A stretch of DNA of 64,000 bases from Polyodon spathula. Its lineage: Eukaryota > Chordata > Actinopteri > Acipenseriformes > Polyodontidae. Both the position numbers and the translations under genes were made by a program. The DNA is taken from positions 28,526,525 to 28,590,524 of the forward strand of contig NC_054543.1 in assembly GCF_017654505.1 (NCBI RefSeq), written 5' to 3'. Positions 38,111 through 50,940 of this stretch are shown here, piece by piece. Positions within the stretch are counted from its first letter, which is position 1. Every line of letters starts with the position of its first letter. The notes under the pieces are model-generated. The model saw only the letters and a program-made list of their open reading frames with translations. It searched no databases and was not told the DNA's origin.

Positions 38111-39073
38111 CGTGGTAACACTAGAACTGCATGTGTTCAGCAAGTTAACTAATCCAGACTGTTGAGGACCTGGATATGATGTGAAAACGGAACCAGTACA
38201 CATATTGTGATGCAGAAAACCTTGACTGAACAATTTAATTTAACAACCGTTGTATAACACACACCACTATAAAATGTGCAGAGGGGTAAAGCAAAGAATA
38301 ATACTCAGTAGGATCAATCACACTTTAACATGCTTATAGATACTAAATTATCAATGGATTAGTTAAACAAAAACTACACAGTAATAAAGGTTTGACTGTA
38401 AAATCAGGTTTTGCGGACAGAAAGAGGGGTTAGTATTCATGGATATTGTGATACACATTATATAACAACATTGAAGAACATTGTGCACCTCATATAACAT
38501 ACATCCTGTGTATAGGGAGCTGCAATGCTTCGAACATTTCTAAAGGTGTAACATATAGAGGTGTAATAATCAACCAATTTTCTAATTGAATATCAGACAG
38601 GTAGTAACTGACAATCAAAGCATTGTGTCCTCTTCACAAAAGCCTTCAAATACAACATGTATATGCATATTAAGTCATATTCTATATGCACTGAGACAGC
38701 TTGATTGAAAGTAACAAGCAAAAAAAAAAAAAAAAAAAAAAAGTCTTCATGAAAGCACTCAAAAAACATGTGCTAGTAATATAATAGACATGTATATGTG
38801 AAGCTCCAAAAAGATTAATCAATCAATAAATGTTTATTGAGGCTAGCTAAACAAAAACACCTTGGCAGTCAAACATACTATTTGGCATGCTGGGAATGTC
38901 ATAAGGGATACGTGTGTGGGGCACAAAAAATTCACGTTCAAATTCAAATTCAAATTATGTGACCTCACAAAGTCATGTTTATAACTACTGTAAATGCAAA
39001 GGTGAAGGCCATTAATCATTTTGCCTTGGGCAGGAGGTAATACATTCTAATTGCTTAAAAACCTTTGTTTTGC
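38111..39073. other. Gene-free stretch
   Basis: No gene. A poly(A) run lies at about 38719-38742, and a small tandem of AAATTC units at about 38938-38956. Confidence 0.4.
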
Positions 39074-39078
39074 AGCTG

Positions 39079-39745
39079 TGTGACAGGGAGGAAGGACTCT
39101 GCTGCTGGTTCTTGTGTGGATGTGTGCAGCTGGGAAGCATAACAGGAGACACTCTGCTGACAATCAATTGAGCAGGTAGGCTTGCCTGGTGCTGAGCTGA
39201 TTGAGAGGTGCAGATTGGCTGGATTGGGGGAGCCCACACATAGCTCAAGAAGCATCTGCGCCACAGCTCAAAGTGATCTCAACACCATGCTACACAGATG
39301 GGCACTTTGTTTACATCGAGGAGGAGAGCGTCCACTCTGCATGATTGCTATGGAACCATTCAACTGCAAGACTGTGCCTGTGAAGTCTCTGCCCAGCCAG
39401 GACTGTAGGAAAGACCCGGATTCGCCAGAAGGCCGGGACTGCAGGTGCAACAGCAATAGGTTAGTTTAGGGGATGTTTATCCAACCCAGTATAGTGAGTG
39501 TTTCATAGTGTAGTAGGTTCCTGGAGTGGGACATCTTTTAATGAGGCTAGTGCTCGCCTTGTGTGGCAAACTTTTACTTTTAACTTTATTAAATCTGACA
39601 CTAGAGCTACCATTTCTGGTTCCCTAGGGGCTGCACCTGTGTGCTTATTAAATCTGCGTGCCTGTGCGGCGTGTTAACACCCAATGCCCTGAGTCTGACT
39701 CACTTTTATTCAGTGACTACCCATGCAGATAACATCCCCATTACA
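39079..39745 (+). mobile_element. Solo LTR 4 with 5-bp target duplication
   Basis: The 667-bp unit begins TGTGACAGGGAGG and ends CATCCCCATTACA. Perfect 5-bp repeats AGCTG flank it at 39074-39078 and 39746-39750. It is more GC-rich than its surroundings. Strand is guessed from the AT-rich TTATTAAATCTG stretches near the right end, which could serve as polyadenylation signals. The open frame 39182-39469 lies wholly inside the LTR and is not a host gene. Confidence 0.83.
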
Positions 39746-39750
39746 AGCTG

Positions 39751-40214
39751 TATTTCATATTTCCAAGACAAGTTAATGTACTTCAACTTGATATAGACAT
39801 TGCATCATTCTCTGATATGTTTTAAAGACTTTGCTGTCATCCTTGCAGCTACAGTGTTTTTGGTTAAACAAATCAAATAGCATTTATAAAATGTTTATTT
39901 TGTTGTTGTTTTGTAATTTTACCACTATTTTTTCATATATTTTAAGCATGTAGTAGACTCCAGGCAATCTAAACTAAATGAAGGATTAAATAAAGACTTT
40001 ACAAAGTATCTTTTAGAATGGCACAGCTTATGATCAATACTGACCCAAGTCTGGTTCCTGCTGGGTCTGATTTGTAGAGAGACTAGCATTCATTAAATGT
40101 ACTAGTACTGCCTCCACACAAAGGATGCTTTTTTGGTCTAATTCATAAAACTGCCATCAAAATAAATATTCTAGTATCAGAGCTGATGGCAGAGATAGTC
40201 CAGTCCCAGCACAC
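39751..40214. other. Gene-free stretch
   Basis: AT-rich sequence without a recognisable feature. Confidence 0.4.
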
Positions 40215-40420
40215 ACAATACAGCTATAGCCAAAACTTTTGCATCACCTAACATTTTGGATTGAGACATAATTTTAAAAAAAGAACTATATGAACATAAA
40301 TTAGATCTTGTATTTAACATCATGTAATCAAAATAAACTCCAAAATGATATCGCAAAAGTCTAACAGACTTCATAATAGTACTGAAGTATTTCATGTTAG
40401 ATTTCACATTGTCTGATTTT
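40215..40420 (+). repeat. Tc1/mariner terminal fragment
   Basis: After a TA, the sequence CAGCTATAGCCAAAACTTTT followed by GCATCACCTAACATTTTGGA has the form of a Tc1/mariner terminal repeat. The block AAATGATATCGCAAAAGTCT through GTATTTCATGTTA recurs at about 52865-52945. No transposase or second end was confirmed. Confidence 0.5.
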
Positions 40421-41284
40421 TGTCAGTTTTTCATTCAGTACAGTATATGGAAAACTATATGGAAAAAAGGGTAATGTGGACCCATTTGACCATACCACAG
40501 GTTATCACTGTTGATATTTTATGTTTCTTGGCCCGAAAATATGGTTACAAGTTTTCGACACACATTGGTGCTTTATGTTGAGTGAGATATCCTCTATAAT
40601 GCTTAGCAGTCACAATTACAAATGATACTCTTTTAACCACTACAGTACTTGGTCTAATTTTCTTTTAACTCTCTATCAAAGGCTGTCAGTCTTGTCCATT
40701 GTGTCTAAAAACTAACATGCAACCGAAAAGGTGGAGCCTTTATATTACAGATATTTCATGTGAGGGACAGTCCATTTATACAGTACGTAGTAACATGTGT
40801 ATTGAAGATGGTGCTTCAGTTTTGAATCCATCCTCTGTATATTAATCTTTAAATTTGAGAAGTCCCTAGCAGATCGGGTCTCAAAGTTGGCCAATGCACA
40901 AAAATAACCTGTGGTTCCTAATCAAGCCACTTTAATTATACCTTTTCACTCTTTCTATAATGTATGTGCTAATGGGTCTCCCGATTAGCTGCCAAAAACC
41001 TGTCTTGCATCATTTTTTTCTGTTAAACCTTTTGAAACAAAACTTGCTCTAACAATGTATTCCAGATATTGCTTACATTCAGTTGTTATCCCTCAGTAGA
41101 TTTCCACTGAGAATTTGAACTAGTATGTACAAATCATACAGTATCCTATCTAGCAATAACATACTGTAGGGCTTTGAAGCCCACGTGATTTTTTTTTTTT
41201 AATTAATAAAACAAATGAGGGATATGGTGGGGAAAAATGTGATAAACCACAATTTAAATTTCTTTCTATAACCTACCAACCAAC
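40421..41284. other. Unassigned stretch
   Basis: May include more of the element starting at 40215, but I could not read any transposase motif in it. Confidence 0.3.
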
Positions 41285-41425
41285 TCTGGCCCTTAAGATC
41301 CATCCCAGCACAAATCATTTTTACTAAACTACTTAATTGAACTGGCTGAGGGTTAACTGGAACAGTCTTGGATTGTAACGGACCATGTGTGCTAAGATGG
41401 GAACCACAATTGCATTGTATAACAA
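41285..41425 (-). repeat. Dispersed repeat R1, copy 1
   Basis: On the minus strand it reads GTGGTTCCCATCTT, GGTCCGTTACAATCC and AACCCTCAGCC, the same block order as 46025-46135. The 43560-43640 copy is on the plus strand and covers only the GGTTC/TGGTCCTGGGG beginning. Confidence 0.7.
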
Positions 41426-42318
41426 ACTACAGTCTGTATTCCGGTATCTGCAGTCTTTACCTTATATGAGAACCAGGGCAGGCACATACATGTGCAGACA
41501 GTATTAAGTGCACAGTAAGTGAAATATTATAGTCAAATGCAATTCCAAGGAGGACAGGACTGAAAAATAAAAAAATACAAGTTTGGTGAAGATTAATACA
41601 ACATCAAAGCAATATACGTGCTCACCATGTAGAGGTTTACACATAAATATGTGGGTCAGTTAAACAGTTAAATGACATGTATCATTTAAATTGTAGTAAT
41701 AGTTAATATGAGAAACAATGATTCTATCCACGTAACACTTTCAATTTAGATGCATTAAAATATTGTTTTGTATATTATTACACCTCGACTGAGAAAATTA
41801 ATTATTATTATATTATACTTTTACAGTTTCAGTTTTGAGTAGCTGGTACAGTACAGTAGCGGGCTACATGGCACTTACGGACAGCAATCATTTTATCAAA
41901 TCATAGACTTTAAATATTTGAAATGTACTCAGATCAGCATATGAACCCCATAAACATCTAAGTATGTATTAGGACAACATCCCTATACATAACATTGCCG
42001 TATGTGAAAATAATATACTGTTGAATACAAAGAAAAAACAAAAACCATTTCAATAAAATAACAAATCTAGACATCCAATTGCTTCCCATTTATCTTTTGC
42101 CATAAAAGGATAATTATACCTAGTGTGCGACAAGAAAATCTATGCTAGCTTCTTAGGTTGTAGATATTCTTAAATAGATATAAAACACGAGGTGCCTTTT
42201 AGAAATACTGTTTGTTTTTAAAATTAATTTTTGCAACGTTACAAAATTATACACATAAGTCAAGTTCAACCATCCTACAATGATGTAGGTACATCCATGT
42301 AATACATCATTATTAGTG
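41426..42318. other. Gene-free AT-rich stretch
   Basis: No recognisable feature. Confidence 0.4.

Positions 42319-42320
<2 letters not shown>

Positions 42321-42391
<71 letters not shown>
42321..42391. repeat. (TA)n microsatellite
   Basis: About 71 bases of pure alternating AT. Confidence 0.97.
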
Positions 42392-42398
<7 letters not shown>

Positions 42399-42449
42399 AA
42401 ATTATATATACATACACACTTTGTGTGTCTGCCCCCTGTCTGACTTTTT

Positions 42450-43560
42450 GCATTTATCAGATCTTCAACCAAAATTTAATATTAGATAAAAGGGATCCTG
42501 AGTGAACAAATAACACAAAATGTTGATACTTATTTCATTTATTTATTAAAGAAAGTTATGCAACACCCAATGCCCCCGTGTGAAAAAGTAATCACCCCCT
42601 TAGACTCAATAACTTGTTACTCCACCTTTAGCAGCAATAACTGCAACCAAACACTTCCTCTAGTTATTGATCAGTCTCTTACAGTGCCATGGAGGAATTC
42701 GGGCCCACTCCTTCATGCAGAACTGTTTCAACTCAGTGGCATGGGGGTTTTCAAGCATAAACTGCTCATTTCAGGTCCTGCCACAACATCTCAATGGGGT
42801 TTAGGTCTGGACTTTGACTAGGCCATTTCAAAACTTTAAATTTCTTGTTCTTCAACCATTGTGACGTAGACTTGCTTGTTTGTTTCGGATCATTGTCTTG
42901 CTGCATGACCCAGCTGCGTAACTCAATTCTCTGATACAGAGCACAATTCATGGTTTCGTCAAAGATGGCAAGTTTTGCAGGTCCTGATACAACAAAGCAT
43001 CCCCAAATCATGACACTACCAGCACCATGCTTGACTGTTGGTATGAGCTTCTTACTGTGGAATGCAGTGTTTGGTTTTCGCAAGACAAAACGTGGCCCAT
43101 GTGGCCAAAAAGTTCCACGTTTGACTCATCTGTCCATAGAACAATGTTACAGAACTCATCATTCATGTTCTTCTTAGTGAGCAGTGGTTTCTGCCTTGCT
43201 ACTCTGCCATGAACCCCATTTTTGCTCAGTGTCTTTCTGATGGAGTCATGAACATTGACCTTAGCAGAAGTGAGAGAGGCCTGCAGATCTGTGGATGTTG
43301 TTCTAGGGTTCTTTGTGACTTCCTAGACGATTTTACGCCTTGCTCTTGGAGAGATTTTGGCAGGACGGCCACTACTGGGAAGATTCACTACTGTCCCAAA
43401 TGTTCTCCATTTGGACATTACGACTCTGACTGTGGTTTGGTGGAGCCCCGGGGCCTTAGAAATGGCTTTGTAACCCTTTCCAGACTGATAGGCATCAACA
43501 TTTTTTTTTTTTTTTTTTTTTTGGAAAAAATTTTTTTAATTGTGGCATGATGTGCTTCTA
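42450..43560 (-). mobile_element. Tc1/mariner element C (both termini eroded)
   Basis: A third Tc1 family. The transposase is on the minus strand. The 3' flank (42450-42600) has the expected subterminal sequence with GTGAAAAAGTAATCACCCCC, but no outer CAGT-type end can be confirmed at either side. The right part is damaged by a T22 run at 43501-43522. Confidence 0.8.
42606..43548 (-). pseudogene. Tc1-type transposase pseudogene (element C)
   Basis: A likely start codon lies at 43548 (minus), but the coding region is almost immediately disrupted by the homopolymer run. The N-terminal DNA-binding half is decayed. The first catalytic Asp region is visible around 43130-43085 (WTDES, ELFG). The frame 43083-42766 is open and carries KHGAGSVMIWGCF, the second catalytic Asp in MQQDNDPKQTSKS, and the catalytic Glu in [17 protein letters not shown] stop after that breaks the C-terminal helix, whose end (VTSY, stop at 42606) is still readable. 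All three DDE positions are recognisable, but not in one frame. Confidence 0.88.
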
Positions 43561-43640
43561 TAACAGGGCTTCTCAAACTTGGTCCTGGGGACCCCCTGTG
43601 GCTGATAGTTTTTGTTCCAACTGAGCTCTTAATTAATTGG
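43560..43640 (+). repeat. Dispersed repeat R1, copy 2 (truncated)
   Basis: CTTCTCAAACTTGGTCCTGG then GGACCCCCTGTGG and TTTTTGTTCCAACTGAGCTC: the beginning of the R1 repeat. It stops abruptly where Tc1 element D begins. Confidence 0.7.
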
Positions 43641-45182
43641 AAATTTCGTTCTGTTTGATATTTTATTTTTAACTACTGAAACTCGGAATCAATTATTATA
43701 AGGTGACATTGGTTTTATGTTGGGAAATATTTTTAAGAAAAATAAAAAACTGAAATATCTTGCTTGCATAAGTATTCAACCCCTGTGCAGTGGAAGCTCC
43801 CAGTTTGCACCGATGAAAGAAATTGCCCTAACGAGGACACAATTACTTTACCATTGGCCTCCACCTGTGAACCATTAAAGTTGCTGCCACATTTTCTGCA
43901 TAAAAACCCCATAGTTGAAGGACCATTGGTAAGGCTGTGAATTTGATGGAAAATGATGACCAAAGAGCATTCTACAGAAGTTAGAGATAAAGTAATACAA
44001 ATGCATAGATTAGAAAGGGTACAAAATAATAACCAAGTGTTTGGATATCCCAGTGAGCACAATTGGAATTAATCAGGAAGTGGAAGCTGCATTACACCAC
44101 CCAGGCACTGCCAAGAAAAAGCTGTCCCTCAAAACAGCACTCAAACAAGAAGGAGACTTGTGAGAGAAGCCACAGAGAGGTCAACAATCACTTTGAAGGA
44201 GCTACAGAGTTCAGTGGCTGGGAGTGGAGTAATGGTGCACCAGTCAACCATATCAAGAGCTCTGCATAACACTGGCCTGTATGGGAGGGTGGCAAGAAAG
44301 AAGCTGTTATTCAAAAAGTACCATCTGAAAGCACGTCTGGTGTTTTCCAGAAAGCATGAGAGTGACCCAGTTGCGATGTGGGAAAAGGTTTTGTGGTCAG
44401 ATGAGACCAAGATAGAGCTTTTTGGCCAAAACTCAAAGCGCTATGAGTGGCGCAAACCTAACACTGCCCATGCCTCAAGACACACCATCCCTACAGTGAA
44501 GTATGGTGGTGGCAGCATCATGCTGTGGGGATGCTTCTGATCAGCAGGGACTGGGCATCTTGTTACAATTGAAGGAAGAATGGATGGAGTAAAATACAGG
44601 AAAATACTGCAAGAAAATCTGCTTCAGTCCGCTAAAAAACTGAAGCTTGGGAGGAAATTCACCTTTCAGCAGGAAAATGATCCCAAGCACAAGTCCAAAG
44701 CAACATTGGAGTGGCTCAAGAACTAAAGGTGAATGTCCTACAGTGGCCCAGTCAAAGTCCTGATCTCAATCCCATTGAGAATCTATGGCACTATTTGAAA
44801 ATTGCAGTCCACAAGCGTCGTCCAACCAAACTGAACAACCTGGAGCCAATCTGCCAAGAAGAATGAGCCAAAATGACTCCGACACTGTGTGCAAAGCTGG
44901 TACATACTTACCCCAAAAGACTTAAAGATGTTATTGCAGCAAAAGGTGGCTCTACCAAATATTAATGTGTGGGGGTTGAATACTTATGCAAGCAAGATAT
45001 TTCAGTTTTTTATTTTTCTTAAAAATATTACCCAACATAAAACCAATGTCACCTTACAATAATTGATTTTGAGTTTAAGTGTTTTAAAATAAAATATCAA
45101 ACAGAACAAAATTTCAATGTACCATTTGTAATTTAGTAATATGAGAAAATTGGTCAGGGGTCTGAATACTTTTGCAAGGCAC

Positions 45183-45184
<2 letters not shown>
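43641..45184 (+). mobile_element. Tc1/mariner element D, left end truncated
   Basis: The right end is complete and reads inward from 45184 as CAGTGCCTTGCAAAAGTATT. Long terminal inverted repeats are visible: about 43641-43784 pairs with about 44966-45113, including GTGACATTGGTTTTATGTTG and CTTGCTTGCATAAGTATTC. The outer roughly 75 bases of the left repeat are missing and replaced by repeat R1. Its sequence is the least decayed of the Tc1 copies here. Confidence 0.9.
43953..44964 (+). pseudogene. Tc1-type transposase pseudogene (element D)
   Basis: Start at 43953 (MMTKEHSTEVRDKVIQMHR), then a frame break before the linker. A 126-codon frame (44160-44540) spans the second helix-turn-helix ([18 protein letters not shown]) and the catalytic core start with [13 protein letters not shown] (first Asp), ending in [11 protein letters not shown] at an in-frame stop at 44538. 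Beyond it, the second-Asp region (NDPKH-like) and [13 protein letters not shown] (catalytic Glu) are readable but frameshifted, and the end KGGSTKY closes at 44964. Total length matches the usual Tc1 transposase of about 340 residues, so the damage is a stop and small indels only. Confidence 0.92.
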
Positions 45185-46024
<840 letters not shown>

Positions 46025-46135
46025 TTTTTTTTCCTAAATTACTTTATTGAATTGGCTGAGGGTTAATTGAAACAATGTCCTAGACTACAACGGACCCCGA
46101 GGACCAAGTTAGGAACCACTATTGTATTTTATATT
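46025..46135 (-). repeat. Dispersed repeat R1, copy 3
   Basis: On the minus strand it reads AGTGGTTCCTAACTTGGTCC then TCGGGGTCCGTTGTAG and AACCCTCAGCCAATTCAATA, matching copy 1 and the start of copy 2. Confidence 0.72.
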
Positions 46136-46299
46136 AAATTAAAAGTAAAAAGAACCAAAATATCTTAATGGTAATAAAAAGGGGACCATTGGTTTACAGT
46201 ATTGGATATTTAAAAAGAAACTAGCATGTGAGAACTAATACAACTCAAAAATAACTAAACATAACTTAAGGTAACAGATCTCTACTAAGTAAAAACAAA

Positions 46300-46331
<32 letters not shown>

Positions 46332-47162
46332 ATAAAGTTTGAGTTTTTTTTTTTTTCCAACTGGATTCTGGATGAACTGGATTCGCTGTCCAGCTCTTTA
46401 AATACTTGATTGTTTGATTATCTTGTGGAATAGCCCTCCAGAGTTCTAGTTTCACATTAGTATAACAGTAGTTCAACCCAATTTGATGCACTTCAGTTGC
46501 AATTATTTAAAACAGTTATTAATTGATAATCTAAACTGTGTTAAATTAGGGTTTATTTTAATTAAAGGATGTATTTATTACCATAAAAATATGTTACATG
46601 TTTTGTGTTACCTTCACATCAGGATAACTGGTCAGGTTAATGAGTGATAATTGGTTAATTAGATGGGTTATAAATAGATGGTTTGTGTATTTTTCTGGCA
46701 GCAGTGCATGGCCTTGTCTTTTAGAGCTAGAAACTTTGAAGATGACTGAGCACTTTGTAAATTAATACTGGCTATTTTTAGGGAAGCAGCATAATGGTCA
46801 TCATTAATAATGAATGATAACATTTCACTAAAATGTATTTACTTACGTGATTACCACCCTGTTACATGAACAGTATCATATCCTACAAAAGTCAGCCAAG
46901 TTACACAATAGGCTTTCGGAAACAAATTATTAAAATTCATCAGTTTAAAATAACTTGACTTTTTCGCTGTCATTGTAAATTGTAGGCATGATAAATTGCT
47001 CTAATAAAATCCTTGTTTAAACATTTTACATCCACTTTGAAATATGCTTTTTAGAACACTGAAAAATGTGATTTCTGACAGGATAACAGATTAATATTGC
47101 TGATAATAAATATTGTTGTTGTACCTTCTGTACTGTAAGTATGCAATGTGTACAGTTGTACA
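46136..47162. other. Gene-free stretch
   Basis: No gene. An A30 run at 46301-46330 and a T-run at about 46344-46357 stand close together. Confidence 0.45.
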
Positions 47163-47406
47163 AAAGTCAGAAAAAAACAACATATGAATCTAAATTAACA
47201 TGTATTTATACTAAAGTAATACAAAAATGACTACAAAAGATTTAGAAGTGAGTAGTTTTTCGAGATTTACGATTATACTGTAAATTTACAGTATAATCGT
47301 AAATCTTGAAAAACTACTCACTTCTAAATCTTTTGTAGTCATTTTTGTATTACTTTAGTATAAATACATGTTAATTTAGATTCATATGTTGTTTTTTTCT
47401 GACTTT
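47163..47406. mobile_element. 244-bp near-perfect palindrome (foldback element or MITE)
   Basis: The whole interval is self-complementary around a centre at 47284/47285 (core ACTGTAAATTTACAGT). I compared all 122 base pairs and found a single mismatch, at 47262 against 47307. Complementarity stops outside 47163 and 47406. A TA lies next to each end (47159-47160 and 47406-47407), so a TA-inserting Tc1/mariner-type miniature element is possible. No coding content. Confidence 0.9.
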
Positions 47407-48259
47407 ATGTGAACGAAAAGACACACATTTGCCCATTTTCCCATTGGAAATAGTGATATTTTGAAATATCACTGTCCTGGTCACAAAAGCAAAGTTTGTG
47501 GGGAATAATAGCCATTTTATATACTTTTGAGGCATAAGCAATTAGGAAATAACACTTACTACCCAGGAACAAAAAAAATAAATAAATAAAAAATTGTTAC
47601 ACAGTGACATCAAAGATAAAACTGCTGATCACAAACTGAACTAATTAATCATTCAATTGTGAAATGTCATAGACTGATGAAATAGGTATATTAGAGGGAA
47701 GTACTCACATTTAAAACCTACTTTTTTTAAAAAAGTTTTTCTGAACCTATTTTTACATGAGTCAAAATGACCTCTGCTACTTTCTTATAATCCTCACAGT
47801 GAAAATAAAATTTTAGGTTCAAGAATGCACATCTGCTTGAATGATACTGTTAAGTGGGTTCAAGCTCATTGTTTAGGGCCCTTTTTAAATATGTTTTTTA
47901 ATAATAATAACCTATTTTGAAGTACTGTAATTACATTTATAGTGAACTTCACGTGACTGCACACATTTTATATTGCAAATTGAAGAATACCATGAAAATA
48001 ACCAAGAGCTCAAATGTTTTGGATTTCTAAAATAACTTTTGACCTAAAATAACAGTTGCTTGCTTGTGTGTACGTGCCTATGAATTGCCATGCATTAGTT
48101 ATTTAACAGGACTGCATCTTTGTTTGAAAATCAACCACTATGATTTATGCTTATATTTCATTTTTCCTAAAGATGTATTTTTCCTGGGGTTTATTTTAAC
48201 AATCAAATAAACTTAGTTAGTAAATTAATAACTTGAAAAGGTTAGGACATATAACTGCA

Positions 48260-48268
<9 letters not shown>
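47407..48268. other. Gene-free stretch
   Basis: Contains a 22-bp palindrome AGTGATATTTTGAAATATCA (plus CT) at 47452-47473, close to the large palindrome, and otherwise no recognisable feature. Confidence 0.45.

Positions 48269-48327
<59 letters not shown>
48268..48327. repeat. (TA)n microsatellite
   Basis: Nearly pure TA with one AATA interruption. Confidence 0.96.
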
Positions 48328-48329
<2 letters not shown>

Positions 48330-50105
48330 TCCATTGCCATTGCCCAGCGGCAACTACACTTCACAAAAAAACAAATGTTTTATTATTACCCTGAAGGCAA
48401 CTATGCTTGTCAAAGTCAACATCAACATAAACAAAGTTCTTTAATTTCACTAACAGTCTAAATATTTTAAAATGTAAAACAGGGGTTAGATTATAAACTT
48501 TGTCAAATGTTCCTTGTTATCCTTTTACATTTTTAGCTAGCAATTGTATTACTCTACATTTATGGTTGCCAACATTTTCTGTTTGAGGAAGCAACGCTGC
48601 CTAGTCCAGGTTTTGAAGGAAACTTGTAAACACAAAGCAGGTGTACAATGCTGCTAACAAAGGTTAGTCATGCAGATAGTAGTCTGTTAAGCACTTTTGT
48701 TTTGGAATGTTTTCAGGTGCACTTTTACACCTGTGGCTCATAAAGACTTCTCCCAAGTCTTGTTTGGTTTCTGGCTTTGTTTACTTCACTTTAATGTAGC
48801 ACTTATATTTCTAGATTATTAGTTTTTGAGCCAAACAGTGGGTGCCTGCAAATGCCTTTCAATATCAGCCCACAGTATCACAGTGGCCACACTATGATGT
48901 TTACCAGGTGGCAATGGTACTTTAGCTCAAGGGTAGATGCAGTAGTATTGGGAAAACAGCACAACAGTGATATCAACTGCGTGTTGCAACGAATACGGAT
49001 AATAGAGCGAGAACTCAGTACTGAGGTCTGAGAGCCAGTCTGATCTAAGTGACAAAACATTTAGTACAAGGAACTCAGCACTGGTTATTCAATGGTAGTA
49101 CATTATGTGAACTGTGGAACTAACTGCCCCTCAATTGTCATACAACAATGAAGATATTTTAAAATCAATGGCGTGACAGATTGGATTAGCTATGGTATGA
49201 GTTAGCAACTTATAAAATACCTAGACAGGTTTTATTTCAGACCAGTTGTTTGTCCTGTTTGTCCTTTAGTGGTCCTAATGGGAGAGAAGTTATTATGTGA
49301 ATAATGAACAAAATGCATCTATCCTTAAGTGAACTGTGTTATATAATTCTACTTGTACTTTTCCAGAATGTCACTGGATTCAATGAAGATTTAATTAAAT
49401 TTATTGCAGACCACAAGTATCTATGTCTAGATCTTAACAGCATTGTATGTTTTAAGTTAAAGTTCTTGCCAAGGTAATATACGATGATACTGTACCTGCA
49501 CTTACTTTGGAACTTACTTTAGAACAAACTTGGTCCAAGTCTTTGTTCAAACCATGTATTTCATTATTGAATTGAATCCATTACAAATATAACCTAAGAT
49601 TCTTAATCACTACGCATGTAATGTATTATACTTTTTAAACTTGCATGGTATTGACACAACTTGTTTCTCTTATTTTCTCAAACTAATGCATTGCTCATAT
49701 CATTTTACCCGTCTTTGTATATGAAATGTACATCTGGTTCTAATTCAATGAGGGACACCTACCTGGGATTAAGCAGGCAGATATATAAGCAGTTTAAAAT
49801 GCTTGGTCTGGGTACGTGGTAAGGCTAAGGTTTGTGAGAACAGACCTGAGAAGAGAGGCCTGAAAAATATATTGAAAAGGTGTTGTGATACTTTTGTTTG
49901 GGGACTGGTAATCGGCTTAGCCATCCAGTTATAGTTTAGAACGTATTTACCAAGTTTAGTTAGTACTCCTTGGAAAAGTTATACTTTTGTTTTGTTTATT
50001 TCATTTTTGTGGTTAATGAATAAATATACAGGCATGCCCTGTTTACACCCTATCTGCTGTTGTTTAAGTATTTATTTTACACTAAAAGAAAGTGAAAAGG
50101 TTGCC
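48328..50105. other. Gene-free AT-rich stretch
   Basis: No recognised gene or element. Confidence 0.4.
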
Positions 50106-50109
50106 ACGG

Positions 50110-50940
50110 GACTAACCACATCCATTTATTCTGGGCCGGGACTGCCATGTTTACGTGTGTGGTCGAGACTGTAGTTTTAATTAATTGTTTATACTGTGGC
50201 CAGTCCTGGCCCTGAATATCTGGATGTGGTTGCCTTTCCACTATCCCCACTACAAAGTGACGTTGCATTAGTCATGCTTTTAGTATGCGGTATGTCGCCA
50301 TGTCTCAATGGATACAGAAGATCGCCACCTGACCTTGTGGCTCCCACCACACACTGCCCAAGCGAGCTCTCAGAATTAAGGTGTGCTCACACCCTGCGTC
50401 CACTAATGCATGTGTACTCACATTACCAACAACCCCCCCCCCCCCCCCCCCCCGACTATTTTCCTGTCTCTTACCTGCTTCCAGTGCCAGATAGCATGCC
50501 ACCACGTTGCACTTTATTGCCTGGGAGCACAGCCGAGGGGCCACCCTGGGGCGGGTATCTCGTGGTCTCTGGAACTCCCTGAAGTGAACGCGATGAGTTT
50601 CCCCCGTGATGTTCAAATGTTGGAGGATGGCCTGATAGGCTGCTTGGGCCTAATCAATTAAACCAGAGCCCAGTTGGCTAGATCAGTACTCCTGAAGCCA
50701 TGACACGGTGGTAGCCAGTATTTTGAATATCACCAGATACGCTTCCAGGTCATCCTCCGTTATCATTTTCTGTACCCTTGCCTTGGGGATCACCATCATC
50801 TGTCCTGCTGGGGCGCTGTTGTTGTTACCGACCCTCTCAATCCCAGCAATGTGTAGTTTGCACAGCAAAGTAATACTGGGTTTCAGACCTGATTCCAAAA
50901 ATCTCCTCAAATGCATATCATTACTTTCCACATGACACAA
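50110..50940 (-). pseudogene. Ty3/gypsy-type gag-protease remnant
   Basis: On the minus strand, 50940-50683 carries a Gag-like piece with MITEDDLEAYLVIFK, typical of the capsid start of fish gypsy elements. After a break, 50616-50305 has AQAAYQAILQHL (frame just upstream), NITGETHRVHFREFQRPRD and then HALVDAGCEHTLI, the aspartic-protease active-site region (family pattern DTG; here DAG). Next come QGQVAIFCIHGD and, in the 50268-50077 frame, GIVERQPHPDIQGQDWPQ, matching the protease C-terminus. The zinc-knuckle part between Gag and protease is replaced by a poly(G) run (21 C on the plus strand, 50433-50453). Many stops; no reverse transcriptase present. This is an old LTR-retrotransposon copy. 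Confidence 0.8.
50433..50453. repeat. Poly(C) run
   Basis: Twenty-one consecutive C, inside the gag-protease remnant. Confidence 0.95.

Noticed and set aside
39182..39469. 95-codon plus-strand frame that could be a short secreted Cys-rich protein
   Set aside because: It lies entirely inside a solo LTR with clear boundaries and target duplication.
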